Below are positions 1 through 8,762 of a stretch of 64,000 bases of DNA, piece after piece. The first letter of the stretch is position 1. Every line of letters starts with the position of its first letter. The translations under genes and the position numbers were made by a program. The stretch comes from Pseudomonas sp. MPC6. GTDB taxonomy: Bacteria > Pseudomonadota > Gammaproteobacteria > Pseudomonadales > Pseudomonadaceae. Below the pieces are notes generated by a model, which had not been told where the DNA came from, ran no database searches, and saw only the letters and a list, made by a program, of their open reading frames with translations. The stretch lies in NCBI RefSeq assembly GCF_006094435.1, contig NZ_CP034783.1, positions 1,577,001 to 1,641,000 of the forward strand. Direction: 5' to 3'.

Positions 1-2
1 TC

Positions 3-1097
3 AGTCTCAGCGGGCCGCTGGTCAATCTGCTCGCCGTGCCCTGGATCAGTCTGGTGGTGCTGCCGCCAGCGTTGCTGGGGACGCTGCTGTTGCCCATTCC
101 TTATGTGGGCGAAGGATTGCTGTGGCTGGCGGGTGGCTTGATCGATCTATTGTTCAGGGGCCTTGCACTGATGGCCGGGCGTTTCCCCGCGTGGGTGCCG
201 GCGGCGGTACCGTGGTGGATAGGGGCCCTGGGCGCACTCGGGGCCTTGCTGTTGTTGATGCCTCGCGGGGTGCCCCTGCGCCTGCCGGGTTGGCCGCTGC
301 TGCTGTTGCTGGTGTTTCCACCCCGGCAACTGCTGCCGGAGGGCACGGCCGAAATCTGGCAACTCGACGTCGGCCAGGGGCTGGCCATCCTGGTGCGTAC
401 CCGTCATCACACGCTGCTGTATGACGCCGGGCCACGCTTCGGCGATAACGACCTGGGCGAGCGCGTGGTGCTGCCGACGCTGCGCAAACTGGGGGTGAGC
501 GCCCTCGACTTGATGCTGATCAGCCATGCCCATGCCGATCACGCCGGCGGGGCGCAGGCTGTCGCCAAGGGGCTGCCGGTGAAGCGCGTACTCAGTGGCG
601 AACCCTTGGAATTGCCCGTAGCGCTGCAAGCCGAGGCCTGCGAGAGCGGTCGGCAATGGACCTGGGACGGTGTGCAGTTCTCGCTCTGGCAATGGGCAGC
701 AGCCCGGGAAAGCAATCCCAAATCCTGCGTGTTGCAGATCGAAGCCAACGGCGAGCGGCTACTGCTGACCGGTGACATCGACACCGCGGCCGAGCGAGCC
801 TTGCTCGACAGCCCCCTGGCGGTGACCACCGATTGGTTGCAGTCACCTCATCACGGCAGTCGCAGTTCATCGTCGCCGGCGCTGCTTGCCGCGTTGCAAC
901 CCGCGGCAGCGCTGATCTCCCGCGGTCAGGGCAATGCCTTCGGCCACCCCCATCCCACGGTGATCGCGCGCTATCGACAGCGCGGCATGGCGATCCATGA
1001 CAGCGCCGAACAGGGTGCCATCCGTCTGCAACTGGGGCAGTTCAAGCCGGCATGGACAATGCGTGAGGAACGGCGTTTCTGGCGGCCTGCACCTTGA
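3..1097 (+). CDS. comEC: ComEC/Rec2 DNA-uptake channel, C-terminal part (5' truncated by window edge)
   Basis: The frame is open from the first bases, so the gene starts outside the window. About 364 residues remain of a family that is usually 700-800 long. The first 90 residues are hydrophobic and are the end of the ComEC membrane channel domain. The rest is a metallo-beta-lactamase-like domain with LDVGQG, a metal-binding SHAHADHAGG, SPHHGS and a late GHPHP motif. In competent bacteria ComEC carries single-stranded DNA across the inner membrane, and this domain is proposed to be the nuclease. The next gene, exbB, follows after 97 bases. Confidence 0.93.
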   Translation, partial: SLSGPLVNLLAVPWISLVVLPPALLGTLLLPIPYVGEGLLWLAGGLIDLLFRGLALMAGRFPAWVPAAVPWWIGALGALGALLLLMPRGVPLRLPGWPLLLLLVFPPRQLLPEGTAEIWQLDVGQGLAILVRTRHHTLLYDAGPRFGDNDLGERVVLPTLRKLGVSALDLMLISHAHADHAGGAQAVAKGLPVKRVLSGEPLELPVALQAEACESGRQWTWDGVQFSLWQWAAARESNPKSCVLQIEANGERLLLTGDIDTAAERALLDSPLAVTTDWLQSPHHGSRSSSSPALLAALQPAAALISRGQGNAFGHPHPTVIARYRQRGMAIHDSAEQGAIRLQLGQFKPAWTMREERRFWRPAP

Positions 1098-1194
1098 TCG
1101 CAAGTCAATGGAGCCCACCGGAGGCGATATCCCGGTCTACGGTGCGCCCAGCCCCTATGTTAGAGTGGCGCACTTTTTCGAGGGGACTGTCACT

Positions 1195-1833
1195 GTGTGG
1201 GAATTGGTCAAATCCGGCGGCTGGATGATGCTGCCGATCATTCTGAGTTCCATCGCGGCCATGGCAATCGTCGCCGAGCGTCTCTGGACCCTGCGCGCCA
1301 GTCGTGTGGCCCCGGAACATTTGCTCGGGCAGGTCTGGGTCTGGATCAAGGACAAGCAACTCAATAAAGAGAAACTCAAGGAACTGCGCGCCAACTCGCC
1401 GTTGGGTGAGGTCCTGGCGGCGGGCCTGGCCAACTCCAAACATGGTCGCGAGATCATGAAAGAGTGCATCGAAGAGGCCGCCGCGCGGGTCATTCACGAA
1501 CTCGAACGCTACATCAACGCCTTGGGCACCATCGCCGCCATGGCCCCGTTGCTCGGCTTGCTCGGCACCGTATTGGGCATGATCGATATTTTCAGTGCGT
1601 TCATGGGCACGGGCATGGGCACCAACGCTGCCGTGCTGGCGGGTGGTATTTCCAAAGCACTGATCACCACCGCCGCGGGCCTGATGGTCGGTATCCCGGC
1701 CGTGTTCTTCCACCGTTTCCTGCAACGCCGGATCGATGAACTGGTGGTGGGCATGGAGCAGGAAGCGATCAAGCTGGTCGAGGTTGTGCAGGGTGACCGT
1801 GACGTGGACCTGTCCGAGGGCAAAAAAGCGTGA
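1195..1833 (+). CDS. exbB: ExbB/TolQ/MotA-family proton channel subunit
   Basis: A 212-residue inner-membrane protein of the ExbB/TolQ family. It uses the proton gradient, with ExbD, to energise TonB-type transport or a related envelope process. Three hydrophobic segments are visible near residues 10-30, 110-131 and 150-172, with a cytoplasmic stretch between the first two. I chose the GTG at 1195 because AGGGGA lies just upstream and the product then begins WELVKSGGWMML, right before the first membrane segment; the frame is open further upstream but that extension is not exbB-like. It overlaps exbD by 4 bases. No tonB gene is present here, so its energised partner is unknown. Confidence 0.9.
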   Translation: MWELVKSGGWMMLPIILSSIAAMAIVAERLWTLRASRVAPEHLLGQVWVWIKDKQLNKEKLKELRANSPLGEVLAAGLANSKHGREIMKECIEEAAARVIHELERYINALGTIAAMAPLLGLLGTVLGMIDIFSAFMGTGMGTNAAVLAGGISKALITTAAGLMVGIPAVFFHRFLQRRIDELVVGMEQEAIKLVEVVQGDRDVDLSEGKKA

Positions 1834-2261
1834 AATTCCGCCGCAAGCAACGGGAGAACGTGGACATCAACCTCGCGTCGCTGATCGACGTGGTGTTTAT
1901 CCTGCTGCTGTTTTTCGTCGTGACCACCACCTTTACCCGTGAAACCCAGTTGCGCGTCGATCTGCCGGAAGCGGTCAGCGGCGCGCCTGCCGAAGACCAG
2001 CAGGCCAAGCACCTGGACGTCGCGATCAGTGCCGAGGGCGTGTTCTCGGTGAACAACCGGATCTTGCCGAAGAACGACCTGGCAACGCTGATGGACGCGC
2101 TGCAGAAAGAATCCAGCGGTGACACCAACCTGCCGCTGTCCATCAGCGCCGACGGCAAGACCCAGCATCAGGCCGTCATCACCGCCATGGACGCCGCCGG
2201 CAAACTCGGCTTCAGTCACCTGCGCATGACCACTGTCGAAGCGGCGCCGCCCGCGCCCTGA
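1830..2261 (+). CDS. exbD: ExbD/TolR-family biopolymer transport protein
   Basis: A 143-residue partner of the ExbB channel. A short basic N-terminus (KFRRKQRE) is followed by one membrane helix at about residues 16-37, carrying the conserved aspartate (D20 in LIDVVF) that takes part in proton translocation. The remaining hundred residues form the periplasmic domain. It starts at a GTG inside the exbB stop region (4-base overlap) and ends on the base where lpxK begins, so exbB-exbD-lpxK are probably translationally coupled. Confidence 0.92.
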   Translation: MKFRRKQRENVDINLASLIDVVFILLLFFVVTTTFTRETQLRVDLPEAVSGAPAEDQQAKHLDVAISAEGVFSVNNRILPKNDLATLMDALQKESSGDTNLPLSISADGKTQHQAVITAMDAAGKLGFSHLRMTTVEAAPPAP

Positions 2262-3271
2262 TGGCCATGTCCGATCGCTTGCTCGCCGCGTGGTACCAGG
2301 GTCATCCGGCCCTGAAGCTGTTGCAGCCGCTGGAGTGGTTGTATCGGCGCGTGGTCAACAACAAGCGCAAGCGCTTCCTGGGGGGTGAGGGCGAGATCTA
2401 TCAGCCACCGGTGCCGCTGATCGTGGTCGGCAACATCACCGTCGGCGGCACCGGCAAGACGCCCTTGATTCTGTGGATGATCCAGCACTGTCAGCGCAGC
2501 GGTCTGCGGGTGGGGGTGGTCAGCCGCGGATACGGCGCCAAACCGCCGCACCTGCCGTGGCGGGTCGAAGCAGAGCAGGGCGCCGAAATCGCCGGGGACG
2601 AGCCTTTGTTGATCGTCCAGCGCACCGGCGTACCGTTGATGATCGATCCGGACCGCAGCCGCGCGGTCAAAGCCTTGCTGGCGAGTGAACCGCTGGACCT
2701 GATCCTGTCCGACGACGGCCTGCAGCATTATCGCCTGGCCCGCGACCTGGAACTGGTGCTGATCGACGCCGCCCGTGGCCTTGGCAATAAACGCTGCCTG
2801 CCGGCCGGGCCATTGCGCGAACCCGCCGAGCGCCTGCACAGCGTCGACGCGGTGCTCTACAACGGCGCTGCCGCCGACCGCGACGGTGGTTTTGCCTTCC
2901 AGCTACGGCCCACCGCGCTGGTCAACCTGCAAAGCGGCGAACGGCGTCCCCTCGACCACTTTGCCGCCGGCCAGGCCCTGCACGCGGTGGCCGGGATCGG
3001 CAATCCGCAGCGTTTCTTCACGACCCTCGAAACGCTACACTGGCAGCCCGTACCCCATGCATTTGCCGACCACGCCGAATACAGCGTCCAGGCCTTGAAT
3101 TTCACGCCGTCATTGCCATTGGTGATGACCGAAAAGGACGCGGTGAAGTGCCGTGCCTTCGCCACCGCCGATTGGTGGTACCTGGCGGTCGATGCTGCGC
3201 CATCGCCGGCCTTCGTGGCCTGGTTCGATACGCAGCTGATGCGCCTGTTGCCGGCTCGTCTTTTGCCTTAA
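2261..3271 (+). CDS. lpxK: Tetraacyldisaccharide 4'-kinase (lipid A synthesis)
   Basis: LpxK phosphorylates the 4' position of the tetraacyldisaccharide 1-phosphate intermediate to make lipid IVA, at the inner face of the cytoplasmic membrane. The 336-residue length is normal for the family. The N-terminus (SDRLLAAWY) is followed by a P-loop [13 protein letters not shown] near residue 60 and by [10 protein letters not shown] near 150, typical of LpxK. A second ATG lies two codons downstream, so the exact start may be 2267. Its place between exbD and kdsB groups lipid A and Kdo genes together. Confidence 0.95.
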   Translation: MAMSDRLLAAWYQGHPALKLLQPLEWLYRRVVNNKRKRFLGGEGEIYQPPVPLIVVGNITVGGTGKTPLILWMIQHCQRSGLRVGVVSRGYGAKPPHLPWRVEAEQGAEIAGDEPLLIVQRTGVPLMIDPDRSRAVKALLASEPLDLILSDDGLQHYRLARDLELVLIDAARGLGNKRCLPAGPLREPAERLHSVDAVLYNGAAADRDGGFAFQLRPTALVNLQSGERRPLDHFAAGQALHAVAGIGNPQRFFTTLETLHWQPVPHAFADHAEYSVQALNFTPSLPLVMTEKDAVKCRAFATADWWYLAVDAAPSPAFVAWFDTQLMRLLPARLLP

Positions 3272-3295
3272 TCCGTTTTTCTCCAGGGAATGCTC

Positions 3296-3481
3296 ATGGA
3301 CACCAAATTGCTCGATATCCTCGCTTGCCCGGTCTGCAAAGGCCCGCTCAAGCTCAGTGCCGACAAGACCGAGCTGATCAGCAAGGGCGCAGGTCTGGCG
3401 TACCCGATTCGTGACGGCATTCCGGTGATGCTCGAAACCGAAGCCCGCACCCTGACCACCGACGAGCGCCTGGATAAATGA
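3296..3481 (+). CDS. Trm112/YcaR-family small zinc-ribbon protein
   Basis: A 61-residue protein of the Trm112/UPF0434 family (E. coli YcaR). It opens [18 protein letters not shown], with a CPxCK knuckle typical of the family, and has a later IPVMLE segment. Eukaryotic Trm112 is an activator of methyltransferases; the role of the bacterial proteins is unclear. I prefer the ATG at 3296 to the one at 3290 because the family starts MDxKLLDIL. It overlaps kdsB by 4 bases, the same lpxK-ycaR-kdsB order as in E. coli. Confidence 0.9.
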   Translation: MDTKLLDILACPVCKGPLKLSADKTELISKGAGLAYPIRDGIPVMLETEARTLTTDERLDK

Positions 3482-4242
3482 CCACAGCCTTTACCGTTGT
3501 CATCCCGTCGCGTTACGCCTCCACCCGCTTGCCGGGCAAGCCGTTGCTGATGATCGCCGGCAAGCCGATGATCCAGCACGTCTGGGAACAGGCCAGCAAA
3601 AGCAGCGCCGAGCGCGTGGTGGTCGCCACAGACGACGCGCGCATTGTCGAGGCCTGCAAGGGCTTTGGCGCCGAGGTGGTGCTGACCCGTGAAGACCACA
3701 ATTCCGGCACCGATCGCCTGGCCGAAGTCGCCGCGAAATTGGGCCTGGCGCCCGATGCGATCGTGGTCAACGTCCAGGGTGACGAACCGTTGATCCCGCC
3801 GAGCGTGATCGATCAGGTCGCCGCCAACCTGGCGGCCCACACCGAAGCGCGCATGGCCACCCTGGCCGAGCCGATCGAAGACGTGGAAACCCTGTTCAAT
3901 CCCAACGTGGTCAAGGTCGTCAGCGACCTCAACGGCCTGGCGCTGACCTTCAGCCGCGCGACCTTGCCGTGGGCCCGTGATGCCTTCGCCAAGAGCCGCG
4001 AGCAACTGCCGGAAGGCGTGCCGTACCGCCGCCATATCGGCATCTATGCCTACCGCGCCGGTTTCCTGCATGACTTTGTCAGCTGGGGGCCGTGCTGGCT
4101 GGAAAACACCGAATCCCTGGAACAGCTGCGGGCCCTGTGGCACGGCGTGCGGATTCACGTCGCCGACGCACTGATCGCACCGCCCACCGGTGTCGACACC
4201 GTTGAAGACCTCGAGCGCGTTCGTCGCCTGCTGGAGGCCTGA
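3478..4242 (+). CDS. kdsB: 3-deoxy-manno-octulosonate cytidylyltransferase
   Basis: KdsB activates Kdo with CTP to give CMP-Kdo, the donor for the inner core of lipopolysaccharide. The 254 residues carry the nucleotidyltransferase signature [15 protein letters not shown] at residues 8-22 and [11 protein letters not shown] near 100, both diagnostic of CMP-Kdo synthetase. The ATG overlaps the upstream Trm112 gene's stop by 4 bases, and the stop touches the ATG of the phosphatase gene. All expected motifs are intact. Confidence 0.96.
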   Translation: MTTAFTVVIPSRYASTRLPGKPLLMIAGKPMIQHVWEQASKSSAERVVVATDDARIVEACKGFGAEVVLTREDHNSGTDRLAEVAAKLGLAPDAIVVNVQGDEPLIPPSVIDQVAANLAAHTEARMATLAEPIEDVETLFNPNVVKVVSDLNGLALTFSRATLPWARDAFAKSREQLPEGVPYRRHIGIYAYRAGFLHDFVSWGPCWLENTESLEQLRALWHGVRIHVADALIAPPTGVDTVEDLERVRRLLEA

Positions 4243-4706
4243 TGCGGGTCCTGTTCGTCTGTCTGGGCAATATCTGCCGTTCTCCCACGGCGGAAGGGGT
4301 GCTGCGCCATAAATTGCGCGAAGCGGGGCTGGCCGATCACATCGAAGTCGCCTCCGCCGGCACTGGCGACTGGCACGTTGGCAAGGCCCCGGACAAGCGC
4401 AGCCAGGCTGCGGCCAGGTTGCGCGGTTACGACCTGTCCGCCCAGCGCGCCCAGCAAGTGAGCCGCGCCGATTTCGCCAGCTACGACCTGATCCTGGCGA
4501 TGGACAACAGCAACCTGCGCCACCTCAAGGCCCTGCAACCGGCCAAGGGCAAGGCCGAGCTGGACCTGTTCCTGCGCCGCTACGAGTCGGAAATCGACGA
4601 AGTCCCCGATCCGTATTACGACGGCGACCAGGGCTTTGAGCAAGTGCTGGACCTGATCGAGCGCGCCAGTGATCGGCTGGTGATCGAATTGAAGGGGCGG
4701 TTATGA
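4242..4706 (+). CDS. Low-molecular-weight protein tyrosine phosphatase
   Basis: A 154-residue cytoplasmic phosphatase of the LMW-PTP family. The N-terminal P-loop FVCLGNICRSPTAEG contains the CX5R catalytic signature, and DPYYDGDQGFEQV near residue 125 is the general-acid loop. Such enzymes remove phosphate from tyrosine residues, often on polysaccharide-export kinases, but none lies nearby. The position between kdsB and murB matches the ptpA locus of P. aeruginosa as I remember it. Adjacent genes overlap by 1-4 bases. Confidence 0.93.
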   Translation: MRVLFVCLGNICRSPTAEGVLRHKLREAGLADHIEVASAGTGDWHVGKAPDKRSQAAARLRGYDLSAQRAQQVSRADFASYDLILAMDNSNLRHLKALQPAKGKAELDLFLRRYESEIDEVPDPYYDGDQGFEQVLDLIERASDRLVIELKGRL

Positions 4707-5722
4707 GTTTGCAGGTACAGCCCGGCGTTTCGCTGAAACCGTTCAATACTTTCGGGGTGGACGTCCAGGCCCGGTTGTTCGCCGAGGCCCACAGCGACGC
4801 CGACGTGCGCGAAGCCCTGGCCTATGCGGCGCAACATCAAGTGCCGTTGCTGGTGATTGGCGGTGGCAGCAACCTGCTGCTGACCGCCGATATCCAGTCG
4901 CTGGTGTTGCGCATGGCCACGCGCGGGATTCGCATCCTGAGCGACGATGGCAGCAAGGTCGTGATCGAAGCCGAGGCTGGCGAGCCTTGGCATCCCTTCG
5001 TGCAACACACCCTGGCCCAGGGCTTGTCGGGGCTGGAGAACCTCAGCCTGATTCCCGGCACCGTCGGCGCGGCACCGATGCAAAACATCGGCGCCTACGG
5101 CGTGGAAATCAAGGATGTGTTCGCCGGCCTGACCGCGCTGGATCGCCAGACTGGCAAGCTGCGCGACTTCACCCTGGAAGAATGCAACTTCGCCTACCGC
5201 GACAGCCTGTTCAAACAGGAACCGGGACGCTGGCTGATCCTGCGGGTGCGTTTCCTCCTCGATCGCGCCGCGCACCTGCATCTGGAATACGGCCCGGTAC
5301 GTCAGCGCCTGACCGAGCAGGGTATCGATCAGCCGACCGCTACCGATGTCAGCCAGGCGATCTGCAGCATCCGCAATGAAAAGCTGCCCGACCCGGCGGT
5401 GCTCGGCAATGCCGGCAGCTTCTTCAAGAATCCCTTGGTGTCCGCAGCACTCGTGGCGCAGTTGAAGGGTGAACTCCCGGACCTGGTGGCCTACGCGCAA
5501 CCCGACGGGCAAATGAAGCTGGCGGCGGGCTGGCTGATCGAGCGCGCGGGATGGAAAGGTTTTCGCGAGGCCGACGCTGGCGTGCATAAGCTGCAGGCGC
5601 TGGTGCTGGTCAACTACGGCAACGCCACCGGCCTGCAATTGCTGCATCTGGCGCAGCGCATCCAGAAAGACATTTCAGAACGTTTTCACGTTGAGTTGGA
5701 AATGGAGCCCAATCGTTATTGA
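4703..5722 (+). CDS. murB: UDP-N-acetylenolpyruvoylglucosamine reductase
   Basis: MurB is the FAD enzyme that reduces UDP-GlcNAc-enolpyruvate to UDP-MurNAc in peptidoglycan synthesis. The 339 residues match the longer type I form found in gamma-proteobacteria. The FAD-binding GGGSNLLL occurs near residue 55, PGTVGAAPMQNIGAYG near 115-130, and the NAGSFFKNP segment carrying the catalytic serine near 238. It overlaps the phosphatase gene by 4 bases and is the last gene before a strong terminator, so it probably closes the operon. Confidence 0.96.
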   Translation: MSLQVQPGVSLKPFNTFGVDVQARLFAEAHSDADVREALAYAAQHQVPLLVIGGGSNLLLTADIQSLVLRMATRGIRILSDDGSKVVIEAEAGEPWHPFVQHTLAQGLSGLENLSLIPGTVGAAPMQNIGAYGVEIKDVFAGLTALDRQTGKLRDFTLEECNFAYRDSLFKQEPGRWLILRVRFLLDRAAHLHLEYGPVRQRLTEQGIDQPTATDVSQAICSIRNEKLPDPAVLGNAGSFFKNPLVSAALVAQLKGELPDLVAYAQPDGQMKLAAGWLIERAGWKGFREADAGVHKLQALVLVNYGNATGLQLLHLAQRIQKDISERFHVELEMEPNRY

Positions 5723-5746
5723 AGCTACGCTTTAGTGGATGATTCC

Positions 5747-5783
5747 AAAGCCCTGCACACCTTTAACTGTGCAGGGCTTTTTT
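5747..5783 (+). terminator. Rho-independent terminator after murB
   Basis: A perfect 13-base stem (5747-5759 with 5768-5780, CCCTGCACA / TGTGCAGGG core) with an 8-base loop, followed by an unbroken T-run. It lies 25 bases after the murB stop and separates the envelope genes from the molybdenum hydroxylase operon. Confidence 0.93.
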
Positions 5784-5816
5784 GTTAATGCTGGGTTAAC
5801 TTAGCCACCTAACGAT

Positions 5817-5828
5817 GCAAACGTTTGC
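5817..5828. promoter_or_regulatory. GCAAACGTTTGC palindrome, possible LacI/TetR-type operator
   Basis: A perfect 12-base palindrome (GCAAACGTTTGC) about 140 bases upstream of the molybdenum hydroxylase operon. LacI-family regulators such as E. coli PurR recognise CAAACGTTTG cores; which regulator acts here is not visible, and none is encoded next to it. A second inverted repeat (CCGCCAT / ATGGCGG, 5907-5925) lies closer to the gene. Confidence 0.35.
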
Positions 5829-5970
5829 TCCACCAAAGGCCCGATGCAGACGCTGCCGTCCGCATAAGAGAGCCCCATTAGCCTGAGTCGATCTGCGTGA
5901 TGCCAACCGCCATCCCTCATGGCGGCAGATTGCTCGACCCCATAACCTCCATAACTATGCGGGCGTGCCC

Positions 5971-6444
5971 ATGAACACCCTGATACTCAACGGTCAACCT
6001 TACAAAATGGACGTTCCTGACGAGATGCCGCTGCTCTGGGCCATTCGCGATGTGGCAGGCGGCCATCCGGGAACAAAGTTCGGCTGCGGAATGGGACTGT
6101 GCGGTGCCTGTACGATTCATATTGACGGTCAACCGGCTCGGGCGTGCATCACGCCTGTCAGTTCAGCGAACGGGCAAAACGTCACCACCATCGACGAATT
6201 GCATAACGACCCGGTTGGCAAAATCGTCCAGCAAGCCTGGCTCGACACCGCTGTGGCCCAGTGCGGTTATTGCCAGGGCGGGCAGATCATGTCCGCCACC
6301 GCCTTGCTCAAGACCAATCCAAATCCCAGCGACGCACAGATCGAAGAGGCGATGGTCGGCAACATTTGCCGTTGCGGCACTTACAACCGCATCAAGACCG
6401 CCATCCGTCAGGCATCCACTCACCTGAAGGAGGCCAAGGCATGA
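5971..6444 (+). CDS. 2Fe-2S subunit of a molybdenum hydroxylase (isoquinoline 1-oxidoreductase alpha type)
   Basis: A 157-residue iron-sulfur subunit of the xanthine oxidase superfamily. It passes electrons from the molybdenum centre through two 2Fe-2S clusters. The plant-type cluster ligands are C39, C44, C47 and C59 (GCGMGLCGAC ... ARAC); the second cluster uses C98/C101 (CGYC) and C133/C135 (CRC). Length and pattern fit IorA-like and aldehyde oxidase small subunits. The start is the ATG at 5971, since NTLILNGQPY is the family start; a GTG six bases upstream is less likely. It overlaps the next gene by 4 bases. Confidence 0.9.
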   Translation: MNTLILNGQPYKMDVPDEMPLLWAIRDVAGGHPGTKFGCGMGLCGACTIHIDGQPARACITPVSSANGQNVTTIDELHNDPVGKIVQQAWLDTAVAQCGYCQGGQIMSATALLKTNPNPSDAQIEEAMVGNICRCGTYNRIKTAIRQASTHLKEAKA

Positions 6445-8762
6445 GCCGGTTACCCAATGACTTTGCCCTGAGCAACCTCAGTCGCCGTGGCTTTCTCAAA
6501 GGTGTCGGTGCGACCGGCGCATTGGTGCTGGTGGCCAGTTGGGGTTGGCAAGACGCTTTCGCCGAAGAAAAGCAGAAGAAATTCGGCGCCGACGGCATGC
6601 CCCACGGCTGGATCGATGATCCGAAGGTGTACATCAGCATCGCTGCTGACGGCACCGTGACCGTGGTCTGCAACCGCTCGGAAATGGGCCAGGGTGTGCG
6701 CACCAGCCTGACCATGGTGGTGGCCGATGAACTGGAAGCTGACTGGGCAATGATGAAAGTGCAACAGGCGCCTGGCGACGAAGTACGCTTCGGCAACCAG
6801 GACACCGACGGTTCGCGCAGCATGCGCCACTGGTACGAGCCGATGCGTCGCTGCGGTGCGGCCGCGCGGACCATGCTCGAACAGGCCGCCGCGCAGCAGT
6901 GGAAAGTGCCGGTCAGCGAGTGCCGGGCGCAATTGCATAAAGTGCTTCACCAGCCGACCGGTCGCGAACTGGGTTACGGCGCCCTGGCCGCGGCTGCCGG
7001 CGCGTTGGCGGTGCCGGCCCGTGACAGTCTGCGGCTCAAGCAACCGTCGGAATTTCGCTACATCGGCAAGGAAGGCAGCAGGGCGATCGACGGTGACGAT
7101 ATCGTCAACGGTCGCGCGGTCTACGGCGCCGACGTGTATTTCGAGGGCATGCTCTTCGCCACCATTGCCCGACCTGCGGTGTATGGCGGCAAGGTCAAAT
7201 CCTTCGACGCCAGCGCGGCGATGAAAGTCCCCGGTGTGATCAAGGTCATTCAGATCGAAGATCGGCCGCTGCCGCTGGAGTTTCAACCGCTGGGCGGCGT
7301 GGCGGTGGTCGCCAGCAATACCTGGGCGGCGATCAAGGGCCGCGATGCGCTGAAAATCGAGTGGGATGACGGTCCTCATGCCAGTTACGACTCGATCGCC
7401 TACCGCAAGGAACTGGAGGCCGCGTCCCTCAAGTCCGGCAAAGTGGTGCGCAATACCGGCAACATCGAGGAGGCCATGGCCAGCGCCGACAGCACCCTGG
7501 AAGCGTCCTATTACTTGCCGCACCTGACACAGGCGCCAATGGAACCGATGGTCGCCATCGCGCGCTTCAAGGACGGCCTGTGTGAAGCCTGGGCACCGAG
7601 CCAGGCGCCGCAAGTCACCCGCGAGCGCATCGGCGAACGCCTGGGCATTCCATTCGATAACGTCACCATCAACGTGACGTTGTTGGGCGGCGGTTTTGGT
7701 CGCAAGTCCAAACCGGACTTCATCATCGAAGCGGCGATACTCGCCAGGGAATTCCCCGGTAAGGCGGTGCGGGTGCAATGGACCCGGGAAGACGACATCC
7801 ATTGTTCCTATTTCCATACGGTGTCGGCCGAATACTTGAAGGCCAGCCTCAACAAGGACGGCCTGCCGTCCGCCTGGCTGCACCGCACAGTCGCGCCGAG
7901 TATCACTGCACTGTTCGCGCCGGGTATGAACCACGAAGCAGCCTTCGAGTTGGGCATGGGGTTCACCAACATGGCGTATGCGATTCCCAACGTGCGCCTG
8001 GAAAACCCCGAAGCGGCGATCCACACCCGGGTCGGCTGGTACCGTTCGGTGTCGAACATCCCCCACGGCTTTGCGATTCAGAGCTTTGTCGATGAGCTGG
8101 CGCACAAGGCCGGGCAAGACCCGCTCAAGTACCAGATCAAATTGCTCGGCCCGGACCGGCAGATCGATCCGCGCACACTGAGTGAAGAATGGAACTACGG
8201 CGAATCGCCCGAGCGTTATCCGATCGACACCGGGCGGATGCGCACGGTGCTGGAAACCGCGGCCAAAGCCGCCGGTTGGGGCCGTGAAATGCCCAAGGGC
8301 CGAGGCCTGGGCCTGGCGGTGCATTACAGCTTCGTCACCTACGTGGCCGCGGTGATCGAGGTCGAAGTCAAAGACGACGGCACCTTGATCGTGCACAAGG
8401 CGGACATTGCGGTGGATTGCGGGCCGCAGATCAACCCTGAACGGATTCGCGCGCAGTTCGAAGGCGCCTGCGTGATGGGCCTGGGCAATGCGGTGCTGGG
8501 CGAAATCAGCTTCAAGGACGGCAAGGTCCAGCAGGACAACTTCCACATGTACGAAGTGGCGCGCATGTCCCTGGCACCGAAGGACGTCGCGGTGCATCTG
8601 GTGACGCCGCCGGGCGATGTGCCGTTGGGCGGTGTCGGCGAGCCAGGTGTGCCGCCGATTGCGCCGGCGCTGTGCAATGCGATCTTTGCCGCTACCGGCA
8701 AACGCATCCGCGATCTGCCGGTGCGTTACCAGTTGCAGGGTTGGCAGAAGGCCGAGGCCTGA
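6441..8762 (+). CDS. Molybdopterin-binding subunit of a Tat-exported molybdenum hydroxylase
   Basis: A 773-residue large subunit of the xanthine dehydrogenase superfamily, most like isoquinoline 1-oxidoreductase beta and periplasmic aldehyde dehydrogenases. The ATG at 6441 gives an N-terminal twin-arginine signal (LSRRGFLKGVG at about residues 11-21, then a hydrophobic stretch ending near AFAEE), so the folded cofactor-loaded complex is probably exported. GGGFGRKSK and a C-terminal GEPGVPP, holding the catalytic glutamate region, match molybdenum-cofactor contacts. No FAD subunit or cytochrome gene is adjacent. The substrate cannot be told from sequence. It shares 4 bases with the iron-sulfur gene and 1 base with the XdhC-like gene. 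Confidence 0.88.
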   Translation: MSRLPNDFALSNLSRRGFLKGVGATGALVLVASWGWQDAFAEEKQKKFGADGMPHGWIDDPKVYISIAADGTVTVVCNRSEMGQGVRTSLTMVVADELEADWAMMKVQQAPGDEVRFGNQDTDGSRSMRHWYEPMRRCGAAARTMLEQAAAQQWKVPVSECRAQLHKVLHQPTGRELGYGALAAAAGALAVPARDSLRLKQPSEFRYIGKEGSRAIDGDDIVNGRAVYGADVYFEGMLFATIARPAVYGGKVKSFDASAAMKVPGVIKVIQIEDRPLPLEFQPLGGVAVVASNTWAAIKGRDALKIEWDDGPHASYDSIAYRKELEAASLKSGKVVRNTGNIEEAMASADSTLEASYYLPHLTQAPMEPMVAIARFKDGLCEAWAPSQAPQVTRERIGERLGIPFDNVTINVTLLGGGFGRKSKPDFIIEAAILAREFPGKAVRVQWTREDDIHCSYFHTVSAEYLKASLNKDGLPSAWLHRTVAPSITALFAPGMNHEAAFELGMGFTNMAYAIPNVRLENPEAAIHTRVGWYRSVSNIPHGFAIQSFVDELAHKAGQDPLKYQIKLLGPDRQIDPRTLSEEWNYGESPERYPIDTGRMRTVLETAAKAAGWGREMPKGRGLGLAVHYSFVTYVAAVIEVEVKDDGTLIVHKADIAVDCGPQINPERIRAQFEGACVMGLGNAVLGEISFKDGKVQQDNFHMYEVARMSLAPKDVAVHLVTPPGDVPLGGVGEPGVPPIAPALCNAIFAATGKRIRDLPVRYQLQGWQKAEA

